Source: Turritopsis dohrnii | Lineage: Eukaryota > Cnidaria > Hydrozoa > Anthoathecata > Oceaniidae | DNA: 64,000 bases | Reading direction: 5' to 3' | Assembly (NCBI GenBank): GCA_027922465.2 | Contig: BQMF02000006.1 | Coordinates: 2,108,001 to 2,172,000, forward strand | Part shown: positions 11,401-21,147 of the stretch, one piece after another | Layout of the letters: each line of letters begins with the position of its first letter | Numbering within the stretch: the stretch's first letter is position 1 | Translations under genes and position numbers: made by a program | The notes under the pieces: generated by a model | Databases searched by the model: none | What the model was told of the DNA's origin: nothing | The model's input: the letters and a program-made list of their open reading frames with translations, nothing else

Positions 11401-12412
11401 TGAAAGTAATTCATACTGCGAAATCATGTGAATATTTCTTCGTTTGTTTGATTCATAAACATTTTATTTCTTAGTTATGAAAAAGGTTAAACGGGCAGAG
11501 CCCATATTGAGAAAACCTGCTGGTAAGCTTTCTAAGTAATAGCATATAGCTAAATATAATTATTTATGTGTGCCCCTAAAAGCATACATCTATGTTTTGC
11601 CTGAAGTCTTTTATTCAAATGACTCCTTCTTTCATGTTATGGATGTAAATACGTATGCTATGTTTTTAGATGTTCCAAAAAATAAAGTCATTAGTAGTGA
11701 GTTTTCGTTATATTCAATTAATGTTTATTCATATGCAATATTTTTCAACACATAGGATAAAAATAGTTCTGATTTTAAGCAGTGATGAGTAATGTATTTT
11801 TTTTTAGATTGAATGGATGTGGATGAGTCCATTTCGAACGGTAAGAGTGCAAACATTTGTATTTTTTAATGGCTTCTTTCACACTCCTTCGACTGTTGTG
11901 TTGGATATGTATTTAGATGCTGGAAAATCAAAGCCAAGTGGCAGTGGTGATGGTGAGTTATTGTGTGCATAGTCCTATGTTTGCAACAGATTGAATATAA
12001 AGATTCCATTAACATGCTTTTTTTATTCTCCAAAAAGCAGTTTATGTATATTTATAGATACCATAATTTTTTCTAGGTGTTGCGCCCAGTACTGACGGTA
12101 AGAATTGATTTGTCAATTGTATCTCTTAAAATAAAAATTACCATTTAAAAGGTTGATTATTGCTTTCATTTAGAATTCACTTTCGTACAATTTGCGAAAT
12201 ACAGAAAATTGAACCCGGGCTCAAGATCTGAACGCGCGTTTCAGGTCTGGGCACGGAATGGCGGTAAAGACCGTACAGATTATGTGCCTCCACAGCACAG
12301 AAATAAAAAAAACTTCCAAAACAATAAGAAAAATAATAATAAACTAGCCGCCAAGGCGTCGTCGCTCGCCGCCCATGTTCAGCATGCGTTGACTTCGCGA
12401 AAAATAAAATAA
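8492..12412 (+). CDS. micro-exon host gene, all introns phase 1
   Basis: Exons read by eye: 8492-8516 (ATG; MAGANKDI), 8602-8625 (FEKEYHV), 11308-11337 (LDEFEKRKT), 11475-11522 (MKKVKRAEPILRKPA), 11917-11952 (DAGKSKPSGSGD), 12077-12097 (GVAPSTD) and a terminal exon 12174-12412. Each is bounded by YAG and GTRAG-like sites, each internal exon is a multiple of three (24, 30, 48, 36, 21 nt), and every intron is phase 1. A further candidate exon, 11808-11840 (33 nt), fits the splice pattern but has an in-frame TGA. Intron 2 would be under 90 nt without the piggyBac insertion. The product is small, basic and low in complexity; the last exon carries FVQFAKYRKLNPG and VWARNGGKDRTDYVPP. No known domain. 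The last 22 codons and stop come from a Helitron end. Confidence 0.6.
8666..11265. mobile_element. piggyBac element in an intron, TTAA target
   Basis: The left end CCCTTTCGCGACGC at 8666 follows TTAA (8662-8665). The right end, GTGTCGCGAAAGGGT to 11265, precedes TTAA (11266-11269). TTAA duplication and CCC-type inverted ends are diagnostic for piggyBac. The 2.6-kb length fits an autonomous element, and the minus strand encodes a frameshifted transposase. It lies wholly within the second intron of the micro-exon gene. Confidence 0.93.
9107..11238 (-). pseudogene. piggyBac transposase (frameshifted)
   Basis: Minus-strand frames follow the DDE_Tnp_1_7 order. An acidic N-terminus (11238-10714) is followed by the core DLTKEELTAFIATILLMGV (10500-10440) and DRFKLILKFLHFND. 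The catalytic aspartates are recognisable in CVDESLVLFKG (about 10200), YTDNFYL (about 9955) and YHMGGVDRVDQQL (about 9590). A C-terminal Cys-rich domain (RCRVCYARKIKTP, 9270-9230) ends with the stop at 9107. At least four frame changes (near 11010, 10610, 10190 and 9950-9700) inactivate it. The family cuts and pastes DNA at TTAA. Confidence 0.9.
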
Positions 12413-13390
12413 GGAATTCGCAACCGAAAGTGTTACCATGTTGTAGAGCTCGAAAAACTGATCAAAAAAATGTATGGGATCGTTCCCGTACGATCAACCG
12501 TTACAGAGTTATCATTCTTCAAAGATTTTGATGATGTCACAGGGCCCTCCCAAAAAAATTAGACCCAAATTTTTCGTCACACCATCGCCTGTATTGCGGA
12601 CCCCAAAAAACGTCAGTTATCCCTAGAGGCAGATTTGAAATCAAATATCAAATATCAGTTTAAACAATGGTTCTAAAAAAAAACCGAATTTCATGATGTG
12701 TTATTTATTTTTTAAAACAAACGTTGATCAGTACAACAATATACTCAAAACGTAGAGAGAAAAAAACTTTTTATTAGCTTTTGTTTTAAAAAAGTTACGC
12801 GCTCTAACATGGGTGCTATCAAACAGGGGGGAAATGGTTTCTCTTCTTAAAAAGTTCACACGGGAGGAGAGAAAAAAGGCACGTGCTAAATGAATAAATA
12901 GAATAAAAAAACGTTCAATCAGAACGCTTAACAATTAAAAGAAGAAATTAAATTATTAAAAGAAAAGCAAAAAAATAACATTTTGTTTTATGATACTCTT
13001 TTTTTTTTACCTATATCGGTTTTTAAACATTTTGATTGCTCGAAAAAAAGTTCACCCGTCTCAGATAGTCAGGAAAGCGATAAGATACACTGGCAAACCA
13101 CACATGCTGCCACGTTCTGCCACTGCTACTTTTTGTCTAAAATGTTTAATCAGTTAGTTTCTTTGTATTTAGTTGATGTATTGTTTTCAAAACCAAGTCC
13201 ACGTGGAATATAAAACTAACAATAATAATAAAAACAAAACGTTATTCCTATTAGTTCATCAGCCGAAAAAGTCACGTTCGATTGGGGGTTGTAATGTATT
13301 TGCTTCGAACTCACGTCACACACAAAAAAAGAAATAATTTCGCTCACAACTCAATCTACCATTTTGCATGACTTACAAACAAACAAACAA
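12344..13390 (-). mobile_element. Helitron family A, copy 1 (3' end intact, 5' end lost)
   Basis: On the plus strand the element starts CTAGCCGCCAAGGCG after an A. Read on the minus strand this is a 3' end with a GC-rich hairpin followed by CTAG, the Helitron terminus. Its length is shared with copies at 28444-28969 and 32298-33313, including GTATTTGCTTCGAACTCACG near 13300 and GACTTACAAACAAACAAAC near 13370. The TC end present in the other two copies is not seen; sequence diverges near 13391. It encodes no Rep/Hel, so it is non-autonomous. Its 3' end is read as coding sequence by the upstream micro-exon gene. Confidence 0.8.
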
Positions 13391-13949
13391 GTTAAGTAAA
13401 ATTGAGTTTGTCATTATATCTCTTCCCTTTTGATTGAAATGTTACATAGATTGTACAAAACAAGTTATCTGTTTTCTTTTAGACTGGAAGTAGCTGACCA
13501 CTCATATCGTCTATAATGCAGCTAACAGTCGAGTTTAGATGAATTGTATCACCTGGTGCCAATGACTCAGGACTCCAATGAGTACCAATTATCGAGATAT
13601 CACGGTTCCTCAGAACATTATTAAATTTTTTTGGGAAATTAAATGTTGTATCATATCATATTGATTTACAAACAATGTTATCATTTTCGCTCCTCTTTCT
13701 TTTGCTATCATTTCTTCCAGTATGTTCATCTAACAATTTTGGTGAGAACTCTTATAGTAATGTTTGAAAGAATGAGGCAATTGTTGTTAATGAAATCAAT
13801 CATCCCAACAAATTTAAAAAGGTTGACAACATGAAGGCTATGTTTCGAATTTGTAAGATGAACGTGAATTAATAAAATGCATTCTTTAACAGCACCCGTA
13901 AAGATTTTTTACAGTAGTATCATGTTTTACTAGTGTATTATTAGTGTTA
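13391..13949. other. no gene seen
   Basis: AT-rich sequence between a Helitron relic and a LINE fragment. Only short unsupported frames, no recognisable repeat ends. Confidence 0.5.
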
Positions 13950-15206
13950 CTAGTAGTATTATATTGGAAAAACTTATGTTGCATGGTGTATCCGGGGCTG
14001 AAATGTCTTGGTTCACTGATTATCTATTCAACTGAACGCAATATGTCCAGATTAATAATCATTTATTGACGAAAAATTCCATAACAACAGGTGTACCTCA
14101 AGGTTCGATCCTTGGGCCATTGCTTTTTATTGTGTTTTTCAATGATTTGAACGATTGTGTCCGAAATTGCAGTGGTATTCAATATGCAGATGACACTGTC
14201 ATATTCTTCGGAGGGAAATCTACAAACATCATCGAATCCGCATTGAATGATGATTTAAAAGCCATCGTCAAATATTGTGAAGAGAATGAACTCCTCTTAA
14301 ACTTTAAGAAGGGGAAAACTGAGGTGATGCTTCTTGGCACATGCAAAAGAATGTCTCGTTATGAACATCACTTAATGATAGTTCACAATAACACTGTTGT
14401 GAACTGTGTCACCCAGTACTGTTATCTTGGAAGCATGTTGGACCAGCATCTTACTCTTTCCCATAATTTTGATCGATCCCACAAAAAGGCATCTGCTCGT
14501 TTACGTTTGCTTCATAGTGTACGAAAACATATTAACTGTTAAAGCTGCGCAATCAATCTATGATTTAATGATCCTTCCATTGCTTACATACAGTTCCACC
14601 GTCAAGACTTCCGCCAAAATCCATCGTTGAGAAGCAGATTTTCAGCATGGTCAAGCGGTGTTTAAAGAAAGAAACACATCATAAAGTATTCAACAATCTT
14701 TTCAATGTACTTACCCATTCAATAGGGACAAGACACAACAAGCGATTATTGAAACTTCCATCGATAAAACTTGAGGCTTCTAGACCTAGCTTCTATTTCG
14801 GTGGAGCATATATTTTTAATAACACAGATTTAACCCATAGAGAATTTTTAAGTAATCTTTGTTAATACTTTCATTATCTAATTCAATTTATTTCTCTCTT
14901 TGCTTTTTGTACTTCATTATATTTCACATCAAATTCTTCGTCATGTTATGCCACACTTTGCTAAACTTCGTACACACTCCAATTTTGTCGTGTTGAATTT
15001 TATATTCATTACTCAGGACAAGAACTGACTACAGTTTTTATGTATATATATATATGTATGTAGATTATCGTGCAGAATTTTATTTTATTTTCATGTTCTC
15101 AGGACAAGAACGGAAAACAGTTGTTATGTATATGCAAATATTGTACATTTTTAAATTGATCTTTTATCCTGAATAAATATTCGTAAATAATAATAATAAT
15201 AATAAA
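13950..15206 (+). pseudogene. 5'-truncated LINE (CR1/L2/jockey-like RT), copy 1
   Basis: The frame starts within the RT domain (SGAEMSWFTDYLFN near 14000, then a stop), followed by GVPQGSILGPLLFIVFFNDL (14090-14150), the catalytic YADDT (about 14185), LLLNFKKGKTEVML and QYCYLGSMLD, running open to 14542. Further frames (14560-14865) carry the C-terminal region ending in SFYFGGAYIFNNT. The AT-rich 3' tail ends in an AAT microsatellite at about 15187-15206, typical of these LINEs. Frame breaks near 14540 and 14640 mark decay. The sequence is related to the LINEs at 37.7-39.3 and 48.7-51.1 kb. Confidence 0.85.
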
Positions 15207-15360
15207 CCAAGAAATTATGTCATTGTGTGACCACAAACGACCATTTGAAATTTCGCCGGTTGAGAAATGAAAAGGAGAAGTTGGTATCGCAACGATTACA
15301 AGACATGAACATGTAAACCTATATAAGTGATTTACGTATTTTATTGCTTGTAAGCTACAG

Positions 15361-15424
15361 TCTACTCTCGATAAGTGGAACCTCCACGGCACCGAAAAAA
15401 ACGGTTTCCACTTATCAAGAGTAG
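15361..15424. repeat. short hairpin resembling a pogo/Tigger-type terminus
   Basis: Arms 15361-15382 and 15403-15424 (TCTACTCTCGATAAGTGG against CCACTTATCAAGAGTAGA) enclose a 20-base loop. The preceding CAG and the motif ACTCTCGATAAGTGGAA recall inverted ends of pogo/Tigger-like elements, but no partner end was found. Confidence 0.45.
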
Positions 15425-16317
15425 AATGTATTGTTTATTGGAAGAAAAAAACATTTTTGAGCAGTCCAATGATTTTTCCATTAATTCCCCAAGTAAAATA
15501 AGCATGTCAGTGGACATTCTGGTAGAAAAGTAATGTTATATCCCAGGCAAAATTCTAAAAAAATTGACTTCAATATTATTGTGTAATGTGAATATTACTG
15601 ACTAATAAAGATGTATCTTTGGTAAAACAATACATAGAAATGAGGCGAAACTCATTTTTGATCAAATTATTGGAAGCATGATAGTAGGAGTTAAGAAAAA
15701 CTTAAAGACGGGTGCTTAACCACCGATAAAAGTCGAAGAAAATATGCGCAAGTCGCATGTTCTCATAAACTGTTTTTGCAATACTGTCTTCATAAGATGC
15801 ATATATTTCTCTGTCTCGTATGTGCACATACAAAGTTAGAAAGACATTGCAGGGACAAAATATTGGGGAAAAAATCGATTTCCTGTCTTTCAACTACAAC
15901 AGCTTCTGTTATGTCTCAACTTGCTTTTGATGTATAAGAAAATAAAATTCTGTCGACCATCCCTGTAAAAATGCGGAATAATAAAATGTTCCCAAAAGTG
16001 ATCATCGATGCGGTGTTCCTGAAAGTTCACATGCATATATATATATATTCTTAAATGAAGAATAAGGTCAAACCTTTTTCCTGAAAAATAGAGTTTAAGG
16101 GGAAAGAAAATTAAAGGGGAATTTTTAGTTTCCCCTTCAATTTTGCTGCTTGTTTTAAGCAATGAAAGGAGAATCACTTTAACAGTGCTTAGGAGATAGT
16201 ATTCAATATTGGATAAGACCTTATGGCAGGTTGAAATTATTTTCTTGTCATAATTATTTTATGAGAAAAGCCTATTTTATTTTTACTTCTTATATAATTG
16301 AAATTCCTAGAAATGTC
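15425..16317. other. no gene; part of a distant inverted repeat
   Basis: No supported gene. Positions 16080-16130 are nearly the reverse complement of 19830-19875 (AGAGTTTAAGGGGAAA against TTCCCCTTAAACTCT), so a short element end lies on each side of the large Helitron-like copy. Confidence 0.45.
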
Positions 16318-16963
16318 AGTAAAATATGCACACCGAGCACATGAAACGTTCTCGAACTGATTTGGTTTATGTTTTGAGGAAGTTGTATAAGACTTTATCT
16401 ACTATTGCAATCAAAATATAATCATAAAAACATTCCTTATGGAGGAAATATTGATATTTAGCTGACTCTGGAAAAAGATTCTTGAAAAAGAAGGTGAATG
16501 TTTGATAGTATACAAAACTTTGCTGTGAAAAAACTTTAAATATCACAGAGCAGAAATGTATGTAGTATCAAAATTACTGGTGAATACGTGCTATCAATAA
16601 ATGCATGAAATATGTTCGTTTCATTTAATAAATATTACACCGAAAGTTAAAGAAATTGAAAAAAAAAACCAAAAAAAACAAATGACATTGTCATAGCAGC
16701 ACAAATCACTTGTGTTGTGAATGAATTGATCCTAACATACATACTGCAAGTATAAACATGTGCAAGATATTGGTGAACGATATGTCTTATAAAACTGTTT
16801 TTCTGGCTCTGAAACATCATAGTGAATTGAAAAGCAGTAATAAATTAAAGAAGGGAGTAGCTAATTTGGGGAATTCCAGACTGTTATCAAATTATTCATC
16901 ACTGTACAATGGTTGGTCAAGTTATCACTGTATTGGACTGATTAGCTTTAAATTCACATTTAA

Positions 16964-17689
16964 AGGGAAATTAAGCCTTTATCAAAAACTTTTTATATTA
17001 GCTGCAGAAAGGTCTCATTAATCTTCTGTGATCATTAAAAATTATTTTAAATGATAATTATACTCAGTTTTCGTTATTTAGTATCTAACAACGGACGCCA
17101 TTGCAGTGCTCAGAGATGGAAATTTTGACGTCACAGCGCGATCGCTGTTTTTGTAAAGATGACATAAACTGCAATATTTTGTTTTTGTTGATGAAAGTTA
17201 TTAAGTTCTTCTTGATATAAAACCTTTATTAAAAAGTATTACGTTTTAGATTTATGGCAGGTATACGTGCGTAAGCGAGTTTTTAAACAAATGTGTATTA
17301 TTTTGGATGTATAAAAAATGAAATCTTCGGTAATGACTGTTTACATTTTTCTTGAATCATTGCTGATAAACTTATTTTACATTTATGTTGATGAATGATA
17401 AATATTTTCGTGTTTATGTTGTTTTTCTACCTTTTCTCGCATCTTTAGAACATAGACGTAAAAAACATGCCATCATGTGCTGCCTTCGTCTGATATTTCT
17501 GCAAATGAAATTCGCTCTGTGACGTCATGATATTTATAACGAAAGCTGTAATGGCGATTTAACTAAGTTGTTTTTTTAGCAGTTTTTTTCATTTGGAATA
17601 CCTTTTATACATAAAAAGGTGTTCCTGTAGGATAAATGAAGTATTTCATGCTCAAAATCAGAAAATAAATTTTAAGGCTTAATTTCCCT
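16964..17689. mobile_element. piggyBac-type MITE with TTAA duplication
   Basis: Ends AGGGAAATTAAGCCTT at 16964 and AAGGCTTAATTTCCCT to 17689 are inverted, with TTAA at 16960-16963 and at 17690-17693. The second copy of the surrounding repeat (33.3 kb) lacks it, which supplies an empty site. The 726-bp interior is non-coding. Confidence 0.9.
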
Positions 17690-17882
17690 TTAAAAGATTT
17701 TAAGATTACATTGTTCAGAATAATCCTGCAAACCGCTCAATGGAGGCACAATGAATTAGTTTGGATATAATGTCAAGAAAACAAATTTGGATGATGATTT
17801 GAATCCAACCAATTATATACATACAATGAGATCACTAAAGCCTTGTGAAAATATGGAGTGTAATATGTTCTAGGACACAATA

Positions 17883-18760
17883 CTTTAAGGGGAATTTTTT
17901 TGCGTGTATTAAGTTTTGCGACTTTTAAAATAGCTATTTAAAAATAAATTGACGCTAAACGTCAAGAAATGAACAATTCGTGAAAATAAATCCACGTAAA
18001 ATTTCATGATTTTATTTCCTCATTTTTTGGCTCTATGTACCTTTCGTATATTAACTATTTCTTGTACTTATCAAGCACCCATTGGTTTTTGCAATGTGGC
18101 AGGCATGGAAATGGTTCGCTGTAAATACTCTTTACCTCTGTAGTCATTAATTTGCAATTTTGACAAAGGCACCACTCTGTATAATAAGTATGATTGCTTT
18201 CAGCAGTACGATCGCTTTCAGTACGATTGGTTTCAGAATTATCATTGTCCTCATCTTCATGATGAAGATACTGTTGGCTCAAAGCTATAAGGAACTAAAC
18301 TTGTTGTTCGTGTATAAAAATTCGTAATTAAAACTTTCATAACTGCTACTTTCAGACATGTTTCTTTTTCTCGTATAAAATACGCTACATTTATTTTGAA
18401 CTTTTCTACGTCATTACAAATTCTCGGCTCCAGATCCCAAACTTTTCAGCGATCTTGAAAAAACCCGGCTTTATGCAGAAATTTAAAGAGCTCGTTCATG
18501 TAGAATAAAAGTTCTTTCGCTTATAAAATTATGATTTTTTAAGTTATATAACTGACAGTTTAAGTAGAAAAATTAAATTTTCAAGTTGAGTTCTCCTTTT
18601 AGGTATATTATAAAGTACACGCATTGCACTTTGTGCCCATTTGCAAATATAAATCCAAACATTTTCCTTTAGAAGCTCCAACTCAAAAAATTAATACATG
18701 CAAAACGCTCTCAAACCTTGGCTCGCAAAAGTTAGTCCACGCATAAAAATCCCCTTAAGG
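17883..18760. mobile_element. TA-flanked MITE (CCTTAAGGGG ends), copy 1
   Basis: Ends CTTTAAGGGGAATTTTTTT (17883) and ATCCCCTTAAGG (to 18760) are inverted repeats, flanked by TA on both sides. It matches the 423-bp element at 31679-32101 but has about 470 bp more in the middle, including the Cys-rich motif at 18055-18282. Repeated motifs such as CGTGGATTAATTTT and AATAAATCCACG run inward from both ends. Confidence 0.75.
18055..18282 (-). pseudogene. P2X7 C-terminus-like Cys-rich exon fragment inside a MITE
   Basis: The minus-strand frame has an acidic Ser/Asp/Thr-rich lead (HHEDEDNDNSETNRTESD) and then EWCLCQNCKLMTTEV, which matches the W-C-x-C-x-x-C-x-x-M-x-T pattern of the cysteine-rich intracellular domain of P2X7-like proteins. 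In animals that domain is also fused to orphan and transposon-derived genes. A GTAAAG donor-like site directly follows TTE, so the homology may end at an exon border. It sits within a MITE and is missing in the shorter copy at 31.7 kb, which suggests a captured exon. Similarity judged by eye only. Confidence 0.45.
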
Positions 18761-19570
18761 TATATCATGTTTGAAAAGAACATTTTCATACAGATCCTAA
18801 CAAAGTTTCATTGGGTCATTTCTCTTTTCATGCGCATTGGTGTTATTCATAAACTTATGGAAGTGGTAATATGGAGACTGGTGGATCTAGAGTGTAGTTA
18901 CAACTTGTGGAGAAGAGCATTGACATAATTTGTGACTTCAGTTCATATTATCAATGGGATTATTTCAACCTTTTTCTTTTATGCTTGAATTGATTGAAAT
19001 AGATTTTCATATTGTATGCTATGTTGATTTAAGTTATGTATAAGCAATATAATTTTTATCTTCTTGTAATCCTGTTAAATGTCATAGATTAAAATCTTTG
19101 AAATGCCCAAGTTTCTCTTGCTCTTATTAATGCAAGCTATGAACAATTTTATGTAATGTTTACTTATATATGATAACCAAATTCACATTTCTGGCAAAAT
19201 TTGGAAGGTGTGCACGAAGAACAGTTGTAAGGTCCTGATATCAAAGTTGGTAGTTACTTGCAGATTTGGTCATAAATAGTCGAGGTCTTCAGTTTTTAAA
19301 CAAGTTTGCTTGTACAACCTTAATAGCTAATAGTGTTGTGAAAGTCTTCTATCCCATACAGTCTTTTTTTCAAATGATTTTGGTTCACTTTATCGAATAT
19401 CATTTTATTTTCCATGTGAACCGTAACTCATATTTTGGGAATTGTGATAGACCTGTTCTCACATAAGCGGCAAGAAAAGAATGGATAGTCATTCAGATAT
19501 CTTGAAAGTTAGCCTAAAGCAATTTCCTCTAGGCCTGATGTGGAAATTGTTTAAGCCATGAGGCTTCTAG

Positions 19571-20289
19571 TTCTTGTTTGAAAGACATCAATCTTTGTTA
19601 ACTTTTCACTGGTGACAAGATAATTATCTTCCATTTTGTGATTCTCCAGTGATCATTCACTTATATTTTATACATGACTTGTAATAATGAATCACATTTT
19701 TAACAGTGACAGGTATATTTTTTAGCATGAACTCGATTTGCAGTATCATTGAAAAGTACAGTAAACGGTTTTCAATAATTATTGTGCAGTCTTCCACCCT
19801 AATCTGCAAATAAAATTTATACATATATATTCCCCTTTAATTTTTTTCCCCTTAAACTCTATTTTTCGGGAAACTTTTTTGACATTATTTGTCCTATAAG
19901 AATAAAATTTATCTAGTATTTCATGTTATACCAAGAACTCTTAAAGCCTTTTTTGTTGGAATGACTTATTTTCTTCAACACTTAATAAATTTGAATGAAA
20001 ATGAACTGGCGTTATGGATAAAATACCTCAATAAAAATTTGGATTTTCATAAATTACGTTGGAGGTTTTATGATTCTTTCTAGCCTCATTTTCCAAAAAA
20101 CCGTCGAGAAATAGTAAATCCAAGGATCACATCACAAAAATTTAACATCTTTGAATGAAGGAAAGATGAGGGATATCTTACGAGAATGTAGAAATATCCA
20201 GAAAAATAATGCGTGGAAAGCCACCCATTTCTGATAAAAGTAGAATATCTACGAAATTGTTATTCCAAGGAAAGATTTCTGCGAGAGTG
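19571..20289. other. no gene seen
   Basis: AT-rich sequence between the large Helitron and an RT element. A frame at 19889-20083 has no recognisable domain and no splice support. Confidence 0.4.
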
Positions 20290-21012
20290 AAAATGCTAGC
20301 GGACGACCGACAGACATGAGTACGCGAAGTTAGTGAAGAGGTACTTCAAACACTACGAGAAAAACACCCTGATGATAGACGGTAATTGTTTGCTTTTCGT
20401 ATATGTCCATATTATTTCGACCAAATTGAAAAAGTTCTCGAAGCTGCACGTGTAACAAAGGGTTCAAGTGGGGAATGGCAAATGGATGCCGAACATTTCT
20501 TGTATATATTAACTAGCACACAGTTCAAAAGAGAAGATTTAGTAGATAGAGAGAGAGGATTTAGTAAACAACAAGTACAAAATTGAAGGAAAAAAGTTAC
20601 TTGAACAAATAGCTCTACTAGCTCGTAAACTTGCTATTTCGTATATCGATCCGTGTACAATAGATGGTTATGTCGCTTCCAACCTCATACCCCTGAATAA
20701 CTTGTACCTGGGTGTCAGACCAATTGGTGTCGGGGAGGTATTGAAAAGAGTTACAGGAAAAGACATTGGATGGACTATTAAAGATGATATTCAAACTGCA
20801 GCTGGACCTCTCCAAGTTGCCACAGGATTAGAAGGGGGAGCTGAAACAGCAATTCATGCAATGAGAAAGTTCTATGAGAATGACGAGTGTGAAGGGTTGA
20901 TTCTGGTAGATGCGAGTAATGCGTTTAACTCTTTAAACCAAATGGTGGCATTACACAACGTACAATGCATCTGTCCACATTTTGCCTCAATTCTTATAAA
21001 TACATATAGCAA
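20290..21012 (+). pseudogene. non-LTR-type RT of the RPIGVGE family, N-terminal half
   Basis: Frames carry VREVSEEVLQTLREKHP (about 20322-20380), SSGEWQMDAEHFLYILTS (20468-20520), ARKLAISYIDP, then GVRPIGVGEVLKRVTGKDI (20712-20768), GPLQVATGLEGGAETAIHAM and the palm-like block ILVDASNAFNSLNQMVALHN (20900-20960). This is a recognisable RT family of invertebrate genomes with a DASNAFN catalytic motif A. Stops at 20383 and 20585 and shifts mark decay. The frame is cut at about 21013 by the poly-T end of a minus-strand LINE; a C-terminal part resumes after the LINE at 24441, but the middle of the RT (ADD motif) is missing. Confidence 0.8.
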
Positions 21013-21147
21013 AGCCTTTTTTATTTATTTATTTTTTTTTTTATTTATTTATTACTTTATTTAGAGTTGGTTTTACATAGTAACAATATATACAAATTGA
21101 CATAAAGTACTAACTCACACCAACTAAATAAAAGGATAAAAATTCTA

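Larger units (their letters stand above)
16318..19570 (+). mobile_element. large Helitron-like repeat, copy 1
   Basis: The 3' end is AAGCC-ATGA-GGCTT, a hairpin directly followed by CTAG (19567-19570) and T, the Helitron signature. The whole length matches the reverse complement of 30447 to about 33965, starting near TCAGTAAAATATGCAC (16318). The 5' limit is uncertain, since similarity fades rather than stopping. It encodes no Rep/Hel; the only recognisable coding motif is the Cys-rich one inside a nested MITE. A TTAA-flanked MITE (16964-17689) and a TA-flanked MITE (17883-18760) sit inside it. Confidence 0.7.

Noticed and set aside
11808..11840. TGA in the candidate micro-exon as a selenocysteine codon
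   Set aside because: No selenoprotein homology and no SECIS-like element recognised; a skipped or poison exon is simpler.
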